The notes under the pieces are model-generated. The model saw nothing but the letters and a program-made list of their open reading frames with translations, did not search any database and was not told the DNA's origin. Below are positions 12,242-25,409 of a stretch of DNA of 64,000 nt, piece by piece (position 1 is the stretch's first letter; every line of letters begins with the position of its first letter). Position numbers and translations under genes: made by a program. Source of the DNA: Galerina marginata (taxonomy: Eukaryota; Basidiomycota; Agaricomycetes; Agaricales; Galerinaceae); the NCBI GenBank assembly GCA_023014335.1, contig JAECYW010000013.1, positions 1,364,001 to 1,428,000 of the forward strand. The letters run 5' to 3'.

Positions 12242-13028
12242 GGCATGTAACGGTTCTGGTGTTGGATTCGAGGGAGGAAGAATAAAAGGACCAGGACGAC
12301 TTAGGGCGTTTTGAGGAGTCTAACGGATCTAGAAGACGATATTCAACCGAATAAGCGTCATGGATGGGTCCTCGGGCACGCGACCCAGGGGCAAGGCTCC
12401 GAAGGGTCGCGGTGCGATTACTTTTGCGGTCGTGAGTGCACTAGAAAACATAAAGAGCCATAGTGGAAGATACAAGTTGAGAAAAAAAGACAGAGACGAA
12501 TTTATTCAGCAAAGAGATAAAACATTTCACAGTATTTGAGGAGAGAGACTTGGTGGGGACGAGGATCAAGGATCCTGCTAACATATATGGTTAGCTCGGA
12601 GGAAAACGAAACCGAGCGGCGAGGCAAAGGATCGTCGTGAATTCAGGATCATCGATCAGTTCTTGAACTTCGCGTGCTAAAACATTACACTACATCTTAA
12701 ACATAGGTTAGTATCCCTGAAAATTTGTATAAGATTTTCCAAGTGAAATAATACCTTCTGACGATGGTCAAGCTTGAGGGTGCACTATCTACTTGACTGT
12801 CCGAAAAAAGATCTACACAGAGGAGCAGTGACGGCATCTCATGACGATCGCACAGCGAGAACCCTGCAAAGTAACAAGGACAAACACCCACTGCCGAAAG
12901 AACTCGTTGACAGTGACAGTGTTCTTTTCAAGTTGCAACGCGTACCGGCATACCTCTCGCTCTCGGGTTCCACCCAGGCGCCGTCTATTCTCCTCTACTA
13001 TCGCGCCTACCATCATTAATCCTCGAAA
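12242..13028. promoter_or_regulatory. divergent intergenic region before the dynamin gene
   Basis: No supported exon. It separates the divergently oriented seven-helix gene and dynamin gene, so it should carry both promoters. Short ORFs here lack family features or plausible splice context. Confidence 0.4.
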
Positions 13029-16000
13029 ATGGACCACGAACTCATCAAACTCGTGAATAAGTTGCAGGACACGTTCAGTAATCTCGGTGCGCGAATTGTT
13101 AGCTGGTATATTTCTGGATGCTAACTAGATTTCGGTTTACAAAGGCGGAGAACTGGACATGCCTCAGCTGGTTGTTGTAAGTGTCACTAGGATTGGCTTT
13201 GAAGCCCGAAAGTTGTACTGAAATGGATGAAAGGTCGGTAGTCAATCTTCGGGTAAATCAAGTGTCCTGGAAACGTCAGTTTTCCTTGTATTGTGCTCCA
13301 ATTTTAACCACTCAACTCTCGTTCATTGTAGAATCGTTGGAAGAGACTTCCTTCCTCGAGGCCAGGGCATCGTTACGCGCAGGCCACTCGTGCTTCAACT
13401 CATCCACACTCCTGAACCGGCGGATCTTTCGTCAAATGCATACCGAGAGTGGGGCCAATTCCTGCACATCGACAAAAAATTCAGCGACTTCCACGAAATT
13501 CGTAAAGAGATAGAACAGGAAACATTTAGGGTGGCGGGTCAGAATAAAGGTGTCAGCAAGCTCCCGATTTCGCTACGGATATACAGCCCAGATGTATTGG
13601 ACCTCACCCTAGTGGATCTTCCTGGCCTCACAAAGGTATGTGATAATTCTTTGTTTTTCGTCTGATTGTTTAACACTCATCCCTAAGATTCCCGTTGGTG
13701 ATCAACCAAGCGACATAGAGCGGCAAATCCGAAACCTTGTCCTTGACTACATCACGAAACCCAATAGGTTCGTGTCCTCCTTAGCTCAATATCTACCCTG
13801 CTAGATCTTTCTTCTTTTCATCCAGTGTCATTTTGGCGGTATCGCCAGCGAATGTTGATCTCGCCAATTCCGAATCCCTCAAATTAGCCCGCTCTGTTGA
13901 CTCTCAAGGCCGACGAACCATTGGAGTTCTCACAAAACTCGATCTGATGGACGCAGGAACCAACGCACTCGATATTCTTACCGGACGCGTCTATCCTCTG
14001 AAACTAGGCTTCATTGGTATCGTCAATCGTAGCCAACAAGATATCAACTCAGAAAAAAGCATGGCCGACGCACTAGAAACCGAAACTGAGTTTTTCCGCA
14101 ACCACTCAGCATATCGGAATATTGCACACAAGAACGGTACCAAGTACCTTGCCAAGACTCTCAACCAGGTTAGACTCTCCAGGTCGTGCAACAATTGCGT
14201 GGTTCTGAATATTTGCATTTAAAGGTCTTGGTAAATCACATACGAGAAAAATTGCCTGATATGAAGGCGCGACTGAATACTCTGATGGGTCAAGCTCAAC
14301 AAGAGCTTAACTCGTTCGGTGATTCTGCGATTTTTGGTGACAAAACCCAGGTATTTCGTTATCTCCCTGCCACAAAATAGATGCACGAACTCATTTCAAT
14401 CCAGCAAGGCGGGCTCATTCTGCGTCTGATGACCCAATTTGCCCGTGACTTCGTGTCATCGATAGAAGGGACCAAGGTCGACGTCTCGACGAAAGAGCTC
14501 TCTGGCGGAGCCCGGATATACTACATCTTCAACGACATCTTCGGTCGCGCTCTGGCGTCGATAGACGCTACACATAACCTGGACAACCAAGATATTAGAA
14601 CGGCCATCCGCAACTCCACTGGCCCACGACCAAGTCTTTTCGTGCCTGAGATGGCGTTTGATTTGCTGGTGAAGCCGCAGATCAAGTTGCTGGAAGCTCC
14701 GAGTCTGCGGTGCGTGGAGCTGGTGTATGAGGAGCTGGTTAAAATTTGCCATAATTGCACCAGTGCTGTATGTTTTCTCCCTTGCATGCACTCTTGTTCT
14801 ACCTATGCTGACTTGATTTCACTGTTATCTTTTTAGGAGCTGCAACGATTCCCCAGACTGCATGCCCAATTAATTGAGGTTGTGTCTGAACTGCTTCGAG
14901 AACGACTCGGTCCTACGTCGGAGTACGCCCAGAGTTTGATCGAGATTCAAGCTGCCTATATCAACACCAACCATCCATCCTTTATTTCCGGATCCGCACT
15001 GGCCGCTGACCAGGCCCACCAAACTTCAAGACCAGTGATTGCTCAACGGGTAATTCCTCTTGTTTCTGCAATAACTTTTTCTGACGGCTTGTTCCTTCTA
15101 GCCACAGTCAACGGAACCCATCAACGGACATATAGGTTCGCCCGACGATGACGATGACAACTTTTCCGAAGATATGAACGGCCCAAATGGTATCTTCCCT
15201 CCTCGAGACGGGCGTTCAGTGTCTTCCACCCTTCACGATCGCTCACGGACAAGTACTTCAGGCGCAAACGCTGCCACCGCTGCCATGGGCATGGGCAACA
15301 TCACCAACAACGGCAGCGTCGTCAAACGCTCGTCCTCGAAGTCACGGACGTCGCGGGCGTCGCACGGCGGCTCTGGTCCCGGCGGAAGCGGCAGTCTTGG
15401 TGTTGGCCAGCAGGTGCCCCGCCCATCGTCGGCGTTTGAGCGGGGTGCGCACCACGGTGCGAGCATGAGCACGAGCTCGTCGCCCCCCGGCGGGTCGGCG
15501 CGCGAGACGTTCTTGAACTATTTCTTTGGGCAGAACGGGCCTGGTCCTATTGCAGGCTCGAGTGTGGAGCGGGCGACGCATGGGCATGTGCATGGGGCTG
15601 GGCAGAGCCATGGACACGGGCACGGACATAGCATTGGGTCGACGGAGGCGACGCATATCGTGCCCGTCGGCCGTGATGTGTCTGGAGGCGAGTCGGCCTC
15701 TATTTTGTCAAGTGGACTTATGGCTGGGAAGAGGGGTATGGATGGGAATAATGCTGCCTATGATATGAAGAGCCTTGGGAGACATATCGAAGCCGTGAGT
15801 GTCTGTTCTCGCCTTCTTTCTCCTCTCGTGCCCTTTGACGCGGAGCAGAGTGCACCCACTCGCCCTCCGCGTCTTCCTACTTTTCTCGTATCCTGCCGAT
15901 GCGTCATCGCTGACGCTATGAACTCACAGGTCCCCGCCGACGGTTCACAGTTGACCATTCGGGAAGAAATGGAGACACAGCTCATCCGCTCTCTTATCTC

Positions 16001-16253
16001 CTCCTATTTCAACATCGTGCGGCAGAGCATTCAAGACATCATCCCGAAAGCCATCATGCACTTCCTTGTCAACCACACTGCACAGCACGTCCAGAACCGC
16101 CTTGTCGCGGCGCTGTACAAACCGGACTTGTTCGCTGACATGTTGAACGAGGACGAGGCGCTAGTGGCGGAGAGGACAAGAGTCAAGGCACTCCTTGATG
16201 CGTACAAAGAGGCGTTCAAGACGCTGTCGGATGTTAGCTTAAAATCGACATAG
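13029..16253 (+). CDS. VPS1: dynamin-like GTPase, Vps1 type
   Basis: Large dynamin-family GTPase expected to act in vacuolar/Golgi sorting, endocytosis and peroxisome fission. The start at 13029 ([14 protein letters not shown]) is the usual Vps1 opening. GTPase motifs in order are the P-loop GSQSSGKSS (interrupted upstream by an intron near 13178-13232), the switch GIVTRRP, DLPGL (G3, about 13610-13630) and TKLDLMD (G4, about 13935-13955). The middle/stalk region follows ([25 protein letters not shown]). At 15175-15780 an insert-B region rich in Gly, Ser and His replaces a pleckstrin domain. The C-terminal GTPase effector domain ([20 protein letters not shown] to [11 protein letters not shown]) ends at 16253. 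Length is near 800 residues, somewhat above yeast Vps1 because of the long disordered insert. About eight introns. Confidence 0.93.
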
Positions 16254-16801
16254 ATGTGATATGATATCCCGCCGATGCAGTTTTTTGGGACTAGATTAGA
16301 ATAAAACTTTATGTATGACAGTCATGTTATTGTTTACCCTACCTCTTACGCTTGCATAGTCAGTCTCCTTCAGTACCTGTTTACGATACTTAATGCGCAC
16401 TTAAAAACGCAGATACGTGTTCGATCATGAAAATCATCTATTTTACGTTCAGGTCATTGTACGTGAAACTACCAACAGTTTGCATGTACGCTAAGGAGAG
16501 GACGGCGGGATGGATGGAGAAGGTCATGCGTTGGATACAGAGGTTCGATCCAACTAGCTAAACACCCTCAACAACCCAAGAACCACCCATATCTCGACGA
16601 TACCTAAGAAGTATGGAACAGTCACGAACACAAAGACACGCGAGAACCCAGCAAGAGGCAGAGACAGCGGACAGACACAGCAGATGGTAGAGTGAACCAA
16701 GTTCCCAGTGAAGGGAGGTAGGCAGGCGCGTTTCTTTGTGAGAGGAAACCCCAGGTCCCCAGGTCCAGCCCAACCCGACCACGAAAACCTTTTCCAGGTC
16801 T
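16254..16801. other. convergent intergenic region
   Basis: This lies between the dynamin stop and the BCS1-like stop. No coding exon recognised. A tRNA-like T-loop string near 16543-16552 does not form a tRNA arm. Confidence 0.5.
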
Positions 16802-19800
16802 TTACGGGGCGGCGTCGGTGGCGGGGGTAGGGATAGTAGCGGGGCTGCTCGAAGTCGAGGGCTTGACGGCGACCCACTTCTCCTTTTTCCCTTCCTCCGT
16901 AGTCTTCTCAGTCTCTTCTTCAGAGGTGACGCTCTCTTCGGTGTCAGCGTCCACACCAGTGGTAGTCTCGGATTCGGAGCTAGAGGCCGAGGAAGTGGCC
17001 TCGGATGTGGTGCCTTCAGTGGTGGCTGCTGGAGCGATTTCAGTAGATGAAGTCGGGGTGGCTGCAGAAGAATCACTCTTCGCCGTAGCCTCTCGGAGCT
17101 TTTTGGCTTTCGCCCGCTCTTTCCTCTCTAACTTCTGATAGCGAATGTCAGAAAAGATGTCTGACACAGGTATAGACCATAGAATTCTCACCTCCTTGGC
17201 TTCCTTCTCCTCCTTCTGGTTATTGGTAAAAATCAGTCAGCAAAGGTCTTGGAATGATGGTGTATTATGAAGCGGTTACCTCTTTGGCCTCCTTCTCCTC
17301 TTTCTGATGAAAAATAGGGGTGTTAGATGGATGGAGGACTCAAAAGGAGATGAACATGTCGTACCTCTTTCTTGGCCGCTTCCTCCGCTTCCTTCTTCTC
17401 TTTCAACTCACGCTATAAATAAAGGGTCAATGAAAAGCACAGCCCAGTACCGTTCTCATACGGACCTCAGCCTTCTCCTTCTTCAACTTCTCCCGGGTCT
17501 CTCGTTCCTGGATGATCCACTCGCCAACTTCTTCCACACACTCACGTGGACGCGTCTTATTTTTTAAGAGGTAGCCTTGGAGCCCAGCAACCTAAAAGTA
17601 CGGAATAGAGTCAACGATAAGCTATTTCAGTATCGGAATTGAAACGTACACTGAGTTCGTCCTCCGGAATGGCTTCCGCGAAACGTTTCGCCAACTGGGA
17701 TATCTCTTCTTCGGTAAGGAGAGGGATAGCATGCGTAGTTGCTTTACGCTTGGGAAGAGGAAGATTCTGCTGTGAGGGGTCCTTGGGGGTCGTCGATTCG
17801 GTTGTGGCGACAGAAGAGGGCTTGAAAGGGAAGAAGCATTTGAAGATACCCTCGGCTTGCCACTTGGTAGCATGAGTAAAGTTAACCCAAACATCCATAC
17901 GCCCGGGCCGGCTAAGGGCAGGGTCCAAACGCTCGATGTGATTAGTGGTGGCAAATAGAAGCCTAGAAAGGACGAAGTCAGAAAGAAGTAGACAAAAAAG
18001 GCTAGTTAACAATCAACCCACCGTCCCTCAGCCGCTGCCACACCATCCAGACTATTTAGTAGACCACTTAAGCTCAATGTGGAGCCGTCAGTGGTCTCAG
18101 CGGTTGTCGCTGCCTCCTTTGACGTGGCGGCGGTTGGTGCGCCTGTCGACTTTTCATCACGGGAAACGGAACGCGTGAAGGCGGCGTCCAGATCTTCTAA
18201 AAGGAGTATGCACCTTTAGGGTAATGGATTCACGTTAGGTCGCTGTGGATGACATTGTTCAAGAGTCAAGATACGAACCTGGACGGCACATTACCCATCA
18301 ATGTCGTCAAAGTATTATCGCTCATTCTAAACTTTCATGAGCCGTGACAAGCTAATAAATGATGAAGAAAATCCATACCCCTTAGACGACAGGGAGACGA
18401 CATAGATGTCTAAACCGAGTTCTCCCGCCAGTGAATGAATTAACGAGGTCTTCCCGCTAACATGAGAAATTGAGTCAGGTTACGGGTTCACAGATGTCGG
18501 AAAAAAGCCCACCTTCCGGGAACGCCGTGCAAAAGATACCCTCGCCTAAACGGAATACCTTCACAAACCCATTAGATATCTGCACATATTTTGAGGGGTT
18601 AAAATTAAATGTACCTCTCTCCGCATACCTGGTGCAACGAAGGAACAGTGGATAAGAGGCCTAAATTTAGGTGGGTCTATTAAAATCACATACCATTCCT
18701 CTGAGCACAAGAAGTCCTTGCAGTCGGCGAGAAGCATGTCCTTGACGCCTGGTTGCAAAACTATGGAACTCATAGGCCTCTTTTGACGAGCGCCATTCCA
18801 ACGCCAGCAACCATAGGTGCTGATAATAGTGTTAGGATTCGGTAATGTATAAAATGGAGTTAAGAAGCACAAGCGACTTACGTGTCTGCCATAAAAATGT
18901 GCACACGGTGCTCGGCGTCTTTCTCGTATTCCCGCTTGGCCTCCAAAACGAGTTTCTTCAGAATATCGTTATTGCGAGCGACGACGCTTAATTGACATGT
19001 CAGTTTTATGCTCGTTCAGGAGAGGAAGAGTCGAGTCGCTCTTACCTGATCTTCAGTGAACAACCATGGCCATAGTCGGGGTAGCGCTTAGTACGGGTAA
19101 TCTGCAACACCGATAAGTTAAGATGATGACAAAACGTGGCTATTCTCCGCTTACCCTAAGCCAGTGACCCCGGTAATAGATGGTATGAGTAGTATCTATG
19201 ACATTAAAATTAGCGCCGCATGAGTCACGCATGACTATAATACGCTCACCAAGACTGGGCATGAATGCTACCTTCCGCTTTCGCCGGCCATGGACCAGAC
19301 CATCGTCCTCCTCCTCCTCTTCATCTAAATCACCCGTCGTCGATTGTGTTATTCCATTACGATTGACTGAACGAGTGGTGATTTCGAACTCGCGACTCCT
19401 CCCCCATGAAGGTTGCTGGAAGTCTCTGTGAGGACGGGAAAGGAGACAGTCATGACAATGCAAACCTTGGCCAACCAGTGCATCAACCTAGATGGAGACA
19501 AATTTGAATGAGAGTGGTTAAATGAATGACTGAAATGAACATACCAATCGTACGGGTAATCGTCTTGGCTGAAATGAGCGGTGAGGAAGAATGCTAACAG
19601 AGGTGTCAGCAAGTTATATGGCGCAACATTTGAAAGGACAAGTACAATCTACAAAGCCATTCCAGGCCGACACCGAGGCGCGACGAGCTGTTTCTACGGT
19701 CCCCCCAATAACTACTAGTTTCTAAAACAAGCATTCAATAAGTTGGTAGAAGAGATGAGATGGCATTGCATACAAGAGTATCCTGGATAGCGCCAGTGCT

Positions 19801-19839
19801 CATCCCTAGAGGGGACAACATATTCTTGAGAGCGTCCAT
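16802..19839 (-). CDS. BCS1-like AAA ATPase with long charged C-terminal tail
   Basis: AAA+ protein of the BCS1 group, whose founding member translocates the Rieske protein across the mitochondrial inner membrane; Agaricomycetes have many paralogs of uncertain role. The start at 19839 gives [12 protein letters not shown]. Then come a BCS1 N-domain ([29 protein letters not shown]), the Walker A block [20 protein letters not shown] split by an intron at about 18461-18512, Walker [21 protein letters not shown], and the second region of homology [20 protein letters not shown] with GRMDVW. The Asp/Glu pair and Arg residues look intact. After the lid domain a Lys/Glu-rich, coiled-coil-prone tail followed by a Ser/Thr/Glu-rich segment adds about 190 residues not found in yeast Bcs1. 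Part of it is encoded by tandem 24-nt exons. The tail suggests a non-canonical partner; this is inference. Confidence 0.85.
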
Positions 19840-22800
19840 GGTCGACGGAGGGAGGTAGAAGGAAGGAAAGAGGGCGCGAGTAGAATAATAGGCGCAAGCC
19901 TTATATGGGTTTGATATCCTTGCCTCGTGCTCGGAGGGTAACACTTCGAAAAGGAACTGAATCCGCGGCCCCTACTTTTTTTGTCCCTTTTTGAATCTCC
20001 CGATGAGAATATATTGACCGTGCGATCTTTCTTCTGCCAAACTCATTTAGAGATCAGCAACCGCCCACAGCCAGCTTATAGCCACAAATTAAATTGCTAC
20101 CTTTCGATGCTAGGCGCACAGCTCATACAATCAGCCTCGCATTAGAGTCAGACTGGCCGGCTTTACGTTTCCGACGATAGTTCCACTTCACGAACCTGAC
20201 GGAGTGGCGTCAAATGAGGCGTATCTTGCCCAGCGTTTACCCAAGATGGGACCCTGAAGTAGATTTCTAAATGGGGCTTGTGCCCATCAAGATGTCAGGC
20301 AGGCGACGGAGTCTGTGCCATTGCAGAATTCGAGTCAGCATGATTGCAGAAAGCTAAAAGCAAGTCAGTTCCCTCAACCGTGCCGTAGTGCATGCTGACG
20401 ACGCTTTACCAACTCTGACAGAAGGACTTGAATGAGTTAGTAAAAAGGAAGAGTCGGCTCAAAATCGAGTCACAAACTACATCAATAATTTGTGACATTT
20501 GCAACAAAGATTTTGGTCTGTTTGTAATACCCCATATGATTTAAGCGAGCTGGAATAAGGCCGCATGTTATACATCAATGAATACAAACACTTACTTATG
20601 TTCACGTATTCGAGGACTCCTATTCATTTTGCGGAAGGTGTGAGCCACAGCTCGCTCGCATCTTGGTATGGAGGATCATCTTCCTTAGCATGGAAGCGTC
20701 GAGGATCGTCGAAAGAGATAAGATCCAAGTACAATATGCGAAGTTGCGAACCGGAGGCCGCCGTGACTGACCGTCCGCAGCCCTGGGAAACGTCACGCCG
20801 ACAGGGATAAATCTGAATTCTACGAGCCACACAAACACACCAACCACAGTCAACGTCTCCCCAAGAGATAGAAACGCAGTGGAAACCGCAGGCATTGCGG
20901 GACGAATATCTAGCCTCGCAGCTTATGACGAAGGGAGTATGTTCATTGACGTGTGGTATAGGGATATGTCATTGTCGGCCGATATGAAAGATGAACGTAA
21001 TTGTCGAGCAGGAAGCAATATCCGGCATCCCATTCCCCATCCATCGGAGGTCCGCAAATTCGGCGAGGTCGAGCCTCACTATTTGGGAGATGCTCGAGGA
21101 AGTCGCAGGATGCTGGCCACCGGTCCGTGAGAGTCCGTTTGCGGTCTAATCGCCTTTTGCTAGATTACTTAGGGCAACGAAAAGATGCAGATCGCAAGTC
21201 ATGCACCCAAAGTCAAGGATATGTGGATGCTGAAGAAGTCGAAAATGAAGCCATGCCTCCCATCTAAGGAAATTACCAGAAATGAAAGGGGGCAGAAAAG
21301 TAGGTCAGATTCCTAGTGCCCGTGAGTCGTCAGATGATCCTGTGGTCTGATTTCCCGTTGTCTGTTTCTGATAACACATCATTATCACAGCGATTGGCAC
21401 TTGACACTGGCCTCGGGAGATTCAAAAGACACATTGGCCTTAATAATCATTGCTGAAGGAACGGAAGTCAACAATCTTGCATCATATTTACTCATTGACT
21501 TGAGAAATAATGAAAACCATACCGGAACTGGCCTAATATTCACGATTCCATATCAATCCCGGCACCATCGCTATGATACATCGCGCGAAGAACTGGTCAC
21601 AAAATAGACGCGTATTAGGGCATGTGGCATTTTTGGGACCAACCTAGGGGTTAGACGTCAGATGGAGCCACTGAAATAGTTCACAGAAACGCACGTTCGG
21701 CCAGGAATATCCCGCTGTGCCTTTTGACTTCGAGAATTTAGAACTCGTCATAACCAGGTCATGACTATAACAGAAAAAGGTGCTGATGAGTCACTGACGA
21801 GCGTTGTCGATCAGAGAATTACCAACACAGCTTCAATGCGCCAAGCACGGCCATGACCATATCGTATTTTGATACCAAGATTGGAAATAAGTGGGTCCAG
21901 TACATCCGCCCTAGTCATTAAAACTACGCAATGAAGAGCGCTGCCGATAGATGTTCCTTGTGACCTTGCAGCATGGCGTTCCCGAGCCATCTAAGAAACC
22001 GAGTTTCGGGGTTTAGACCGATCCACAGATGTGAAGTGCCGTTTGGGAGATATTGAGGCTCCATCTCCGTCATCGACGCGAGAATCAGATAATCAACCGA
22101 TGCCCGTAAAGGGTCCAGGTAAGATGATAAGCGCCCGTCTTACACCGGAAATCTCAGCGTCAATGGTCGAATGCGCGTAATTCGTGATGAGGATTTGACA
22201 GCGACAGAAAACTTGATGAAACAATCCTAGAAAGTACAAAAGATTATCGAGATCTACAGATATCGAGGCGAACGAGGAGTTGCGATGGATGATCTTGCCA
22301 AAAATCCCCATAAATATGGAGGGGACCTGTCAACACGACCTGCATATAATCAGGTTCCACGGTGGAAGGAAGGCCGTTTTTCTGTCAGAAAAACAAATTG
22401 ATCAAGTGTTTCAATATTTTTTAAATTCCGTGAAAATGGTGACGGTATGCCGTGTCCATGGTGCGAAGGAAAGCCACGGGCATAAGTATAGCGTGTAATA
22501 GAAAGAATTCAATGTGCTCCGAGTTAACCACACGAAGAACAGTGGATTGACTCACATCCACGAACAAAAAAACGGCGGAAATAACAAGGGGTAAAGTGGC
22601 GTGCGAGGAAGAGGACGCGGTTGGCAACGTCTGGGAAGTAGAGTATGTCGGTTCTCGTTCTCGTTCTCTCCGGGCTATTTGAGATTCGGAAAGAAGGAGT
22701 AACGAGCGATTCTGAGAATAAAACTGGAAGATTTCGAGGTGTCCATAGCAAGTATCTCAAATGACTGAGTAACACTGGGGCGTGTCGAGTTTACAGCGGA

Positions 22801-24379
22801 GTTAAGGCGGGTGTTCTCAAAGGAGGGTCATCTCCGATACACAATTTTACGTCTGTTAAGTTCTAACCTGCATTGAAATGAAAAGGTCAGCTCTAAAGGC
22901 GCCAAGATGCCATGGGCAACATCCTGTCGCACCTGAGAGCAAAATCGTTGAAGGGCTAAGCCATTGTGAGGACCGATAGGACATCCCTCGTTCCCTAAAC
23001 GAGACATGCGGACAAATCGGTATTTCTGAGCAGGAGTCTGAAGACCGTAAGCAAAGAAAATAGACAAGAAGATAAGAAGCTCAAACTGCCTGGGTACCAT
23101 GCCACTCCTATATTCTTCAACATACCCATCAAGCCTTCATGTCATTGCAGATCACCGCACCGATAAGCAAAAAGGAGGGCCAGGGATAGCTAGAGCATAC
23201 AAGTCTTGACTTTTCAAAATGAAGGGAAGAATTCTTTAGATCTTATACACATAAACAGGATCAGCACTTCAAGCCACGAGCACCGTTAATGAATGACACA
23301 TGCTTTGTTCAGTACTGTTTGTTCTCGAATCCGGCGGCAGCTTCCAATTATCTTTACGCTCTGACTCGAAGGCCGGGCTGGGCCATCCATGGACAAGGGA
23401 CATTCCCGCTGCTCACATGGATGTTTGAAGGTTGATTAGCGGACATCAAAGCCAAATCCAAAGACAGCAAGCAGATCTATAATGTTGCGTTCGGGGTGAC
23501 TCGGCGCACTGAGGCCCAGAGGGTACACTTCAAATAACCGCTGCATCACCAGCCGGAGGTTTCCTGGACTAGATTCGAGGTGCAAAAGCCTCTCCATAGA
23601 GTTCAAAGGTAACTCGATGTTTTTCCGCACTGATGACCAAGATCGATGGTAGGATCTCGATGCATCTGGTGACGAATGGGTTGTTCTTTTGTGTAAAAAG
23701 TATACAGTGATTATCACGCACCGGATATTAGCCTTTGTGCGCTCGATTCTTTTTTTGGCGTGTAATTGGGAGAGCGATGGAAATCGATGGTAGCGGTCAA
23801 AGCGAAACAAGAGCTGGTTACGTAACGGTAAGGTCAACGGTCACATCTGTCACATCTGTTTGTTGATTTGCCACGGCGCAAGCCACTGCGGCAAGACCTG
23901 TAAAGTCTTAGAGGTCCTTTAGTCCAGTTTGAGTTTTGAAAAACTTGCGCTGGAGTACAGTGAGGCTTAGGAAGGGTGCATATAAGAGCTTGTGACCGAT
24001 AAATTGTGTCAATTATTTTTTCGTCAGGTTTGTTCTTCGTCTTCAACTTGCAGAGCTTTAGAGTGCCAGTCGAGCTTGAAACTCGTCGAAAATGTTGTAC
24101 ATTCAGCACTTCACTCTTCCAGGAATTCACCAGAAGGACCTTGCAAGTGGCAAAAGTTTTCGTTAGGAAAGGTTGATATCCAACGGCGTCGGGCACGAGC
24201 AGTGCGAAGAGGTTTTGAAGCGAATAACTGATTAGTTGATCATAAAACTAGCAATACATATCTTGTGGCAAGCCGTAGTTCTACCTATTCGAAATGATAG
24301 TGAGTGGGGTCAATGTGCAAATCAGATAGGGATAAGATTCTTGCCTAATCATAAGTGTAACCTGTAGTCTCCTGGAAAA
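19840..24379. other. gene-poor 4.5-kb region, unresolved
   Basis: No gene here can be named. Several minus-strand pieces look protein-like but do not join into one model. One has a leader-like start at 23100 (MVPRQFELLIFLSIFFAYGL) followed by a good intron (about 22871-22935), after which the frame stops. Another is near 22030-21930 (LWIGLNPETRFLRWLGN), another ends at 20624 (LYLDLISFDDPRRF), and another at 23436-23640 ends with IDLLAVFGFGFDVR. Either a multi-exon gene with non-obvious splicing or one or more decayed genes would fit. No terminal repeats or transposase motifs were seen. Confidence 0.3.
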
Positions 24380-25208
24380 TTAGTCTATCCTGGGTAGAAG
24401 CCCGCCCATTTCCATCTCTTCGACTTGAAGGTCTTCAGCTCGAACAGGCACGACGCTCAGCCCGTCCGACATTTCGCGTTTTACGCATAATTGTTCGGCA
24501 ATGATGATGGTCAATACCGCGCCGCCGCCAAGAACGAGCCAGAAGAATAATGACGTCGGTATCGCCGCAGAGTAATAAGTTGTCAAAACGAGGTGGTTGA
24601 ATACGAGGGTCAAAGCAAAATCGAGAATAAGCCGCGGTCGACGAACAAGTTTGTAGAGATAGTAAATGCTGTTGGGCCACGGAAATTAGGATAACGTCGG
24701 AATGAATTCAATTTAGGGAGACGTACTCGGCAGAACACGCCACTATCCAACAGAAAGCAATAATCCAGCCGCGCATCGGATCCATCCTGCCGTCCCATTG
24801 ATCTTCTTTCCACCCATACCCTATTCTGCGACCACCACTCCATGCCCACCACCTCTCCCCGATGGGCATCCCAATCACAGTTGGCCGCCCAGCCATCTGT
24901 CGCCAGTCCATGATCATTCCTATTAATTGAGTAAATGAGGACAGGTTTCGAAAGATGATATTGGGTGGCAACGAACCAACACTAGCAGCACCTCCTTCAT
25001 AACTGAGCGATGTAGGTTCAGCGAAAGCTGCCAAAAGTGGAGGTGTAATTATCGACAGTGTTAAATAGTGCAATGCCTGCATCGAAAAAATCTATTGCAC
25101 AATGAAAACATTGAATTTGAACCGAAAAGGCTTCAAAAGCAGTCAGCTTACCTGGGACAGCAGGAGTACGGGGTCCCAGTTTGAAAGGGTGGTCTTAGCA
25201 GGGGCCAT
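24380..25208 (-). CDS. SYS1: SYS1-like Golgi membrane protein
   Basis: Polytopic Golgi protein of the Sys1 family, which recruits the Arl3/ARFRP1 GTPase to the trans-Golgi. The first exon at 25208 encodes MAPAKTTLSNWDPVLLLSQ. After an intron the second exon begins IFSMQALHYLTLSI, reproducing the family's WDP-x-LL-x-SQI-x-x-MQ opening. Downstream are LAAFAEPTSLSYEGGAASVG, MIMDWRQMAGR, DPMRGWIIAFCWIV, YYLYKLVRRPRLILDF, LTLVFNHLVLTTYYSAAIP and EQLCVKREMSDGL, all characteristic; the C-terminus ends IPTS...GGLLPRID. Four membrane segments are apparent. Four exons with three short introns were inferred (near 25083-25145, 24919-24976 and 24663-24722). Length is about 230 residues, typical of fungal Sys1. 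It is divergent to the aminopeptidase gene with only about 200 bp between starts. Confidence 0.9.
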
Positions 25209-25409
25209 AGCAGTTGTTTATCGTGACTGCAGCGCCAGATGCCTGCAGAAATTCCATACGGTAAGTAGGGGAACGAGTTCAAGAATCGGCAGCAGCGCGG
25301 GCAAGAAGCGTGCAACCGGTGGCTGTGGCTTCCTCCGAATTTAGAGTAGAAATCCAACTTGCTCGGATACCCCATCCTCGTTTCTTATTTCTCGTTTTGT
25401 TTCTTAGAC
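25209..25409. promoter_or_regulatory. compact bidirectional promoter, SYS1 / dipeptidyl aminopeptidase
   Basis: Two head-to-head start codons (25208 on minus, 25410 on plus) leave 201 bp that must contain both promoters. No specific factor site was identified. Both products belong to the secretory/Golgi system, so co-expression is plausible but inferred. Confidence 0.55.

Noticed and set aside
16530..16562. tRNA-like GGTTCGATCC string
   Set aside because: The flanking bases cannot form the T-arm stem and no anticodon arm is found at the right distance.
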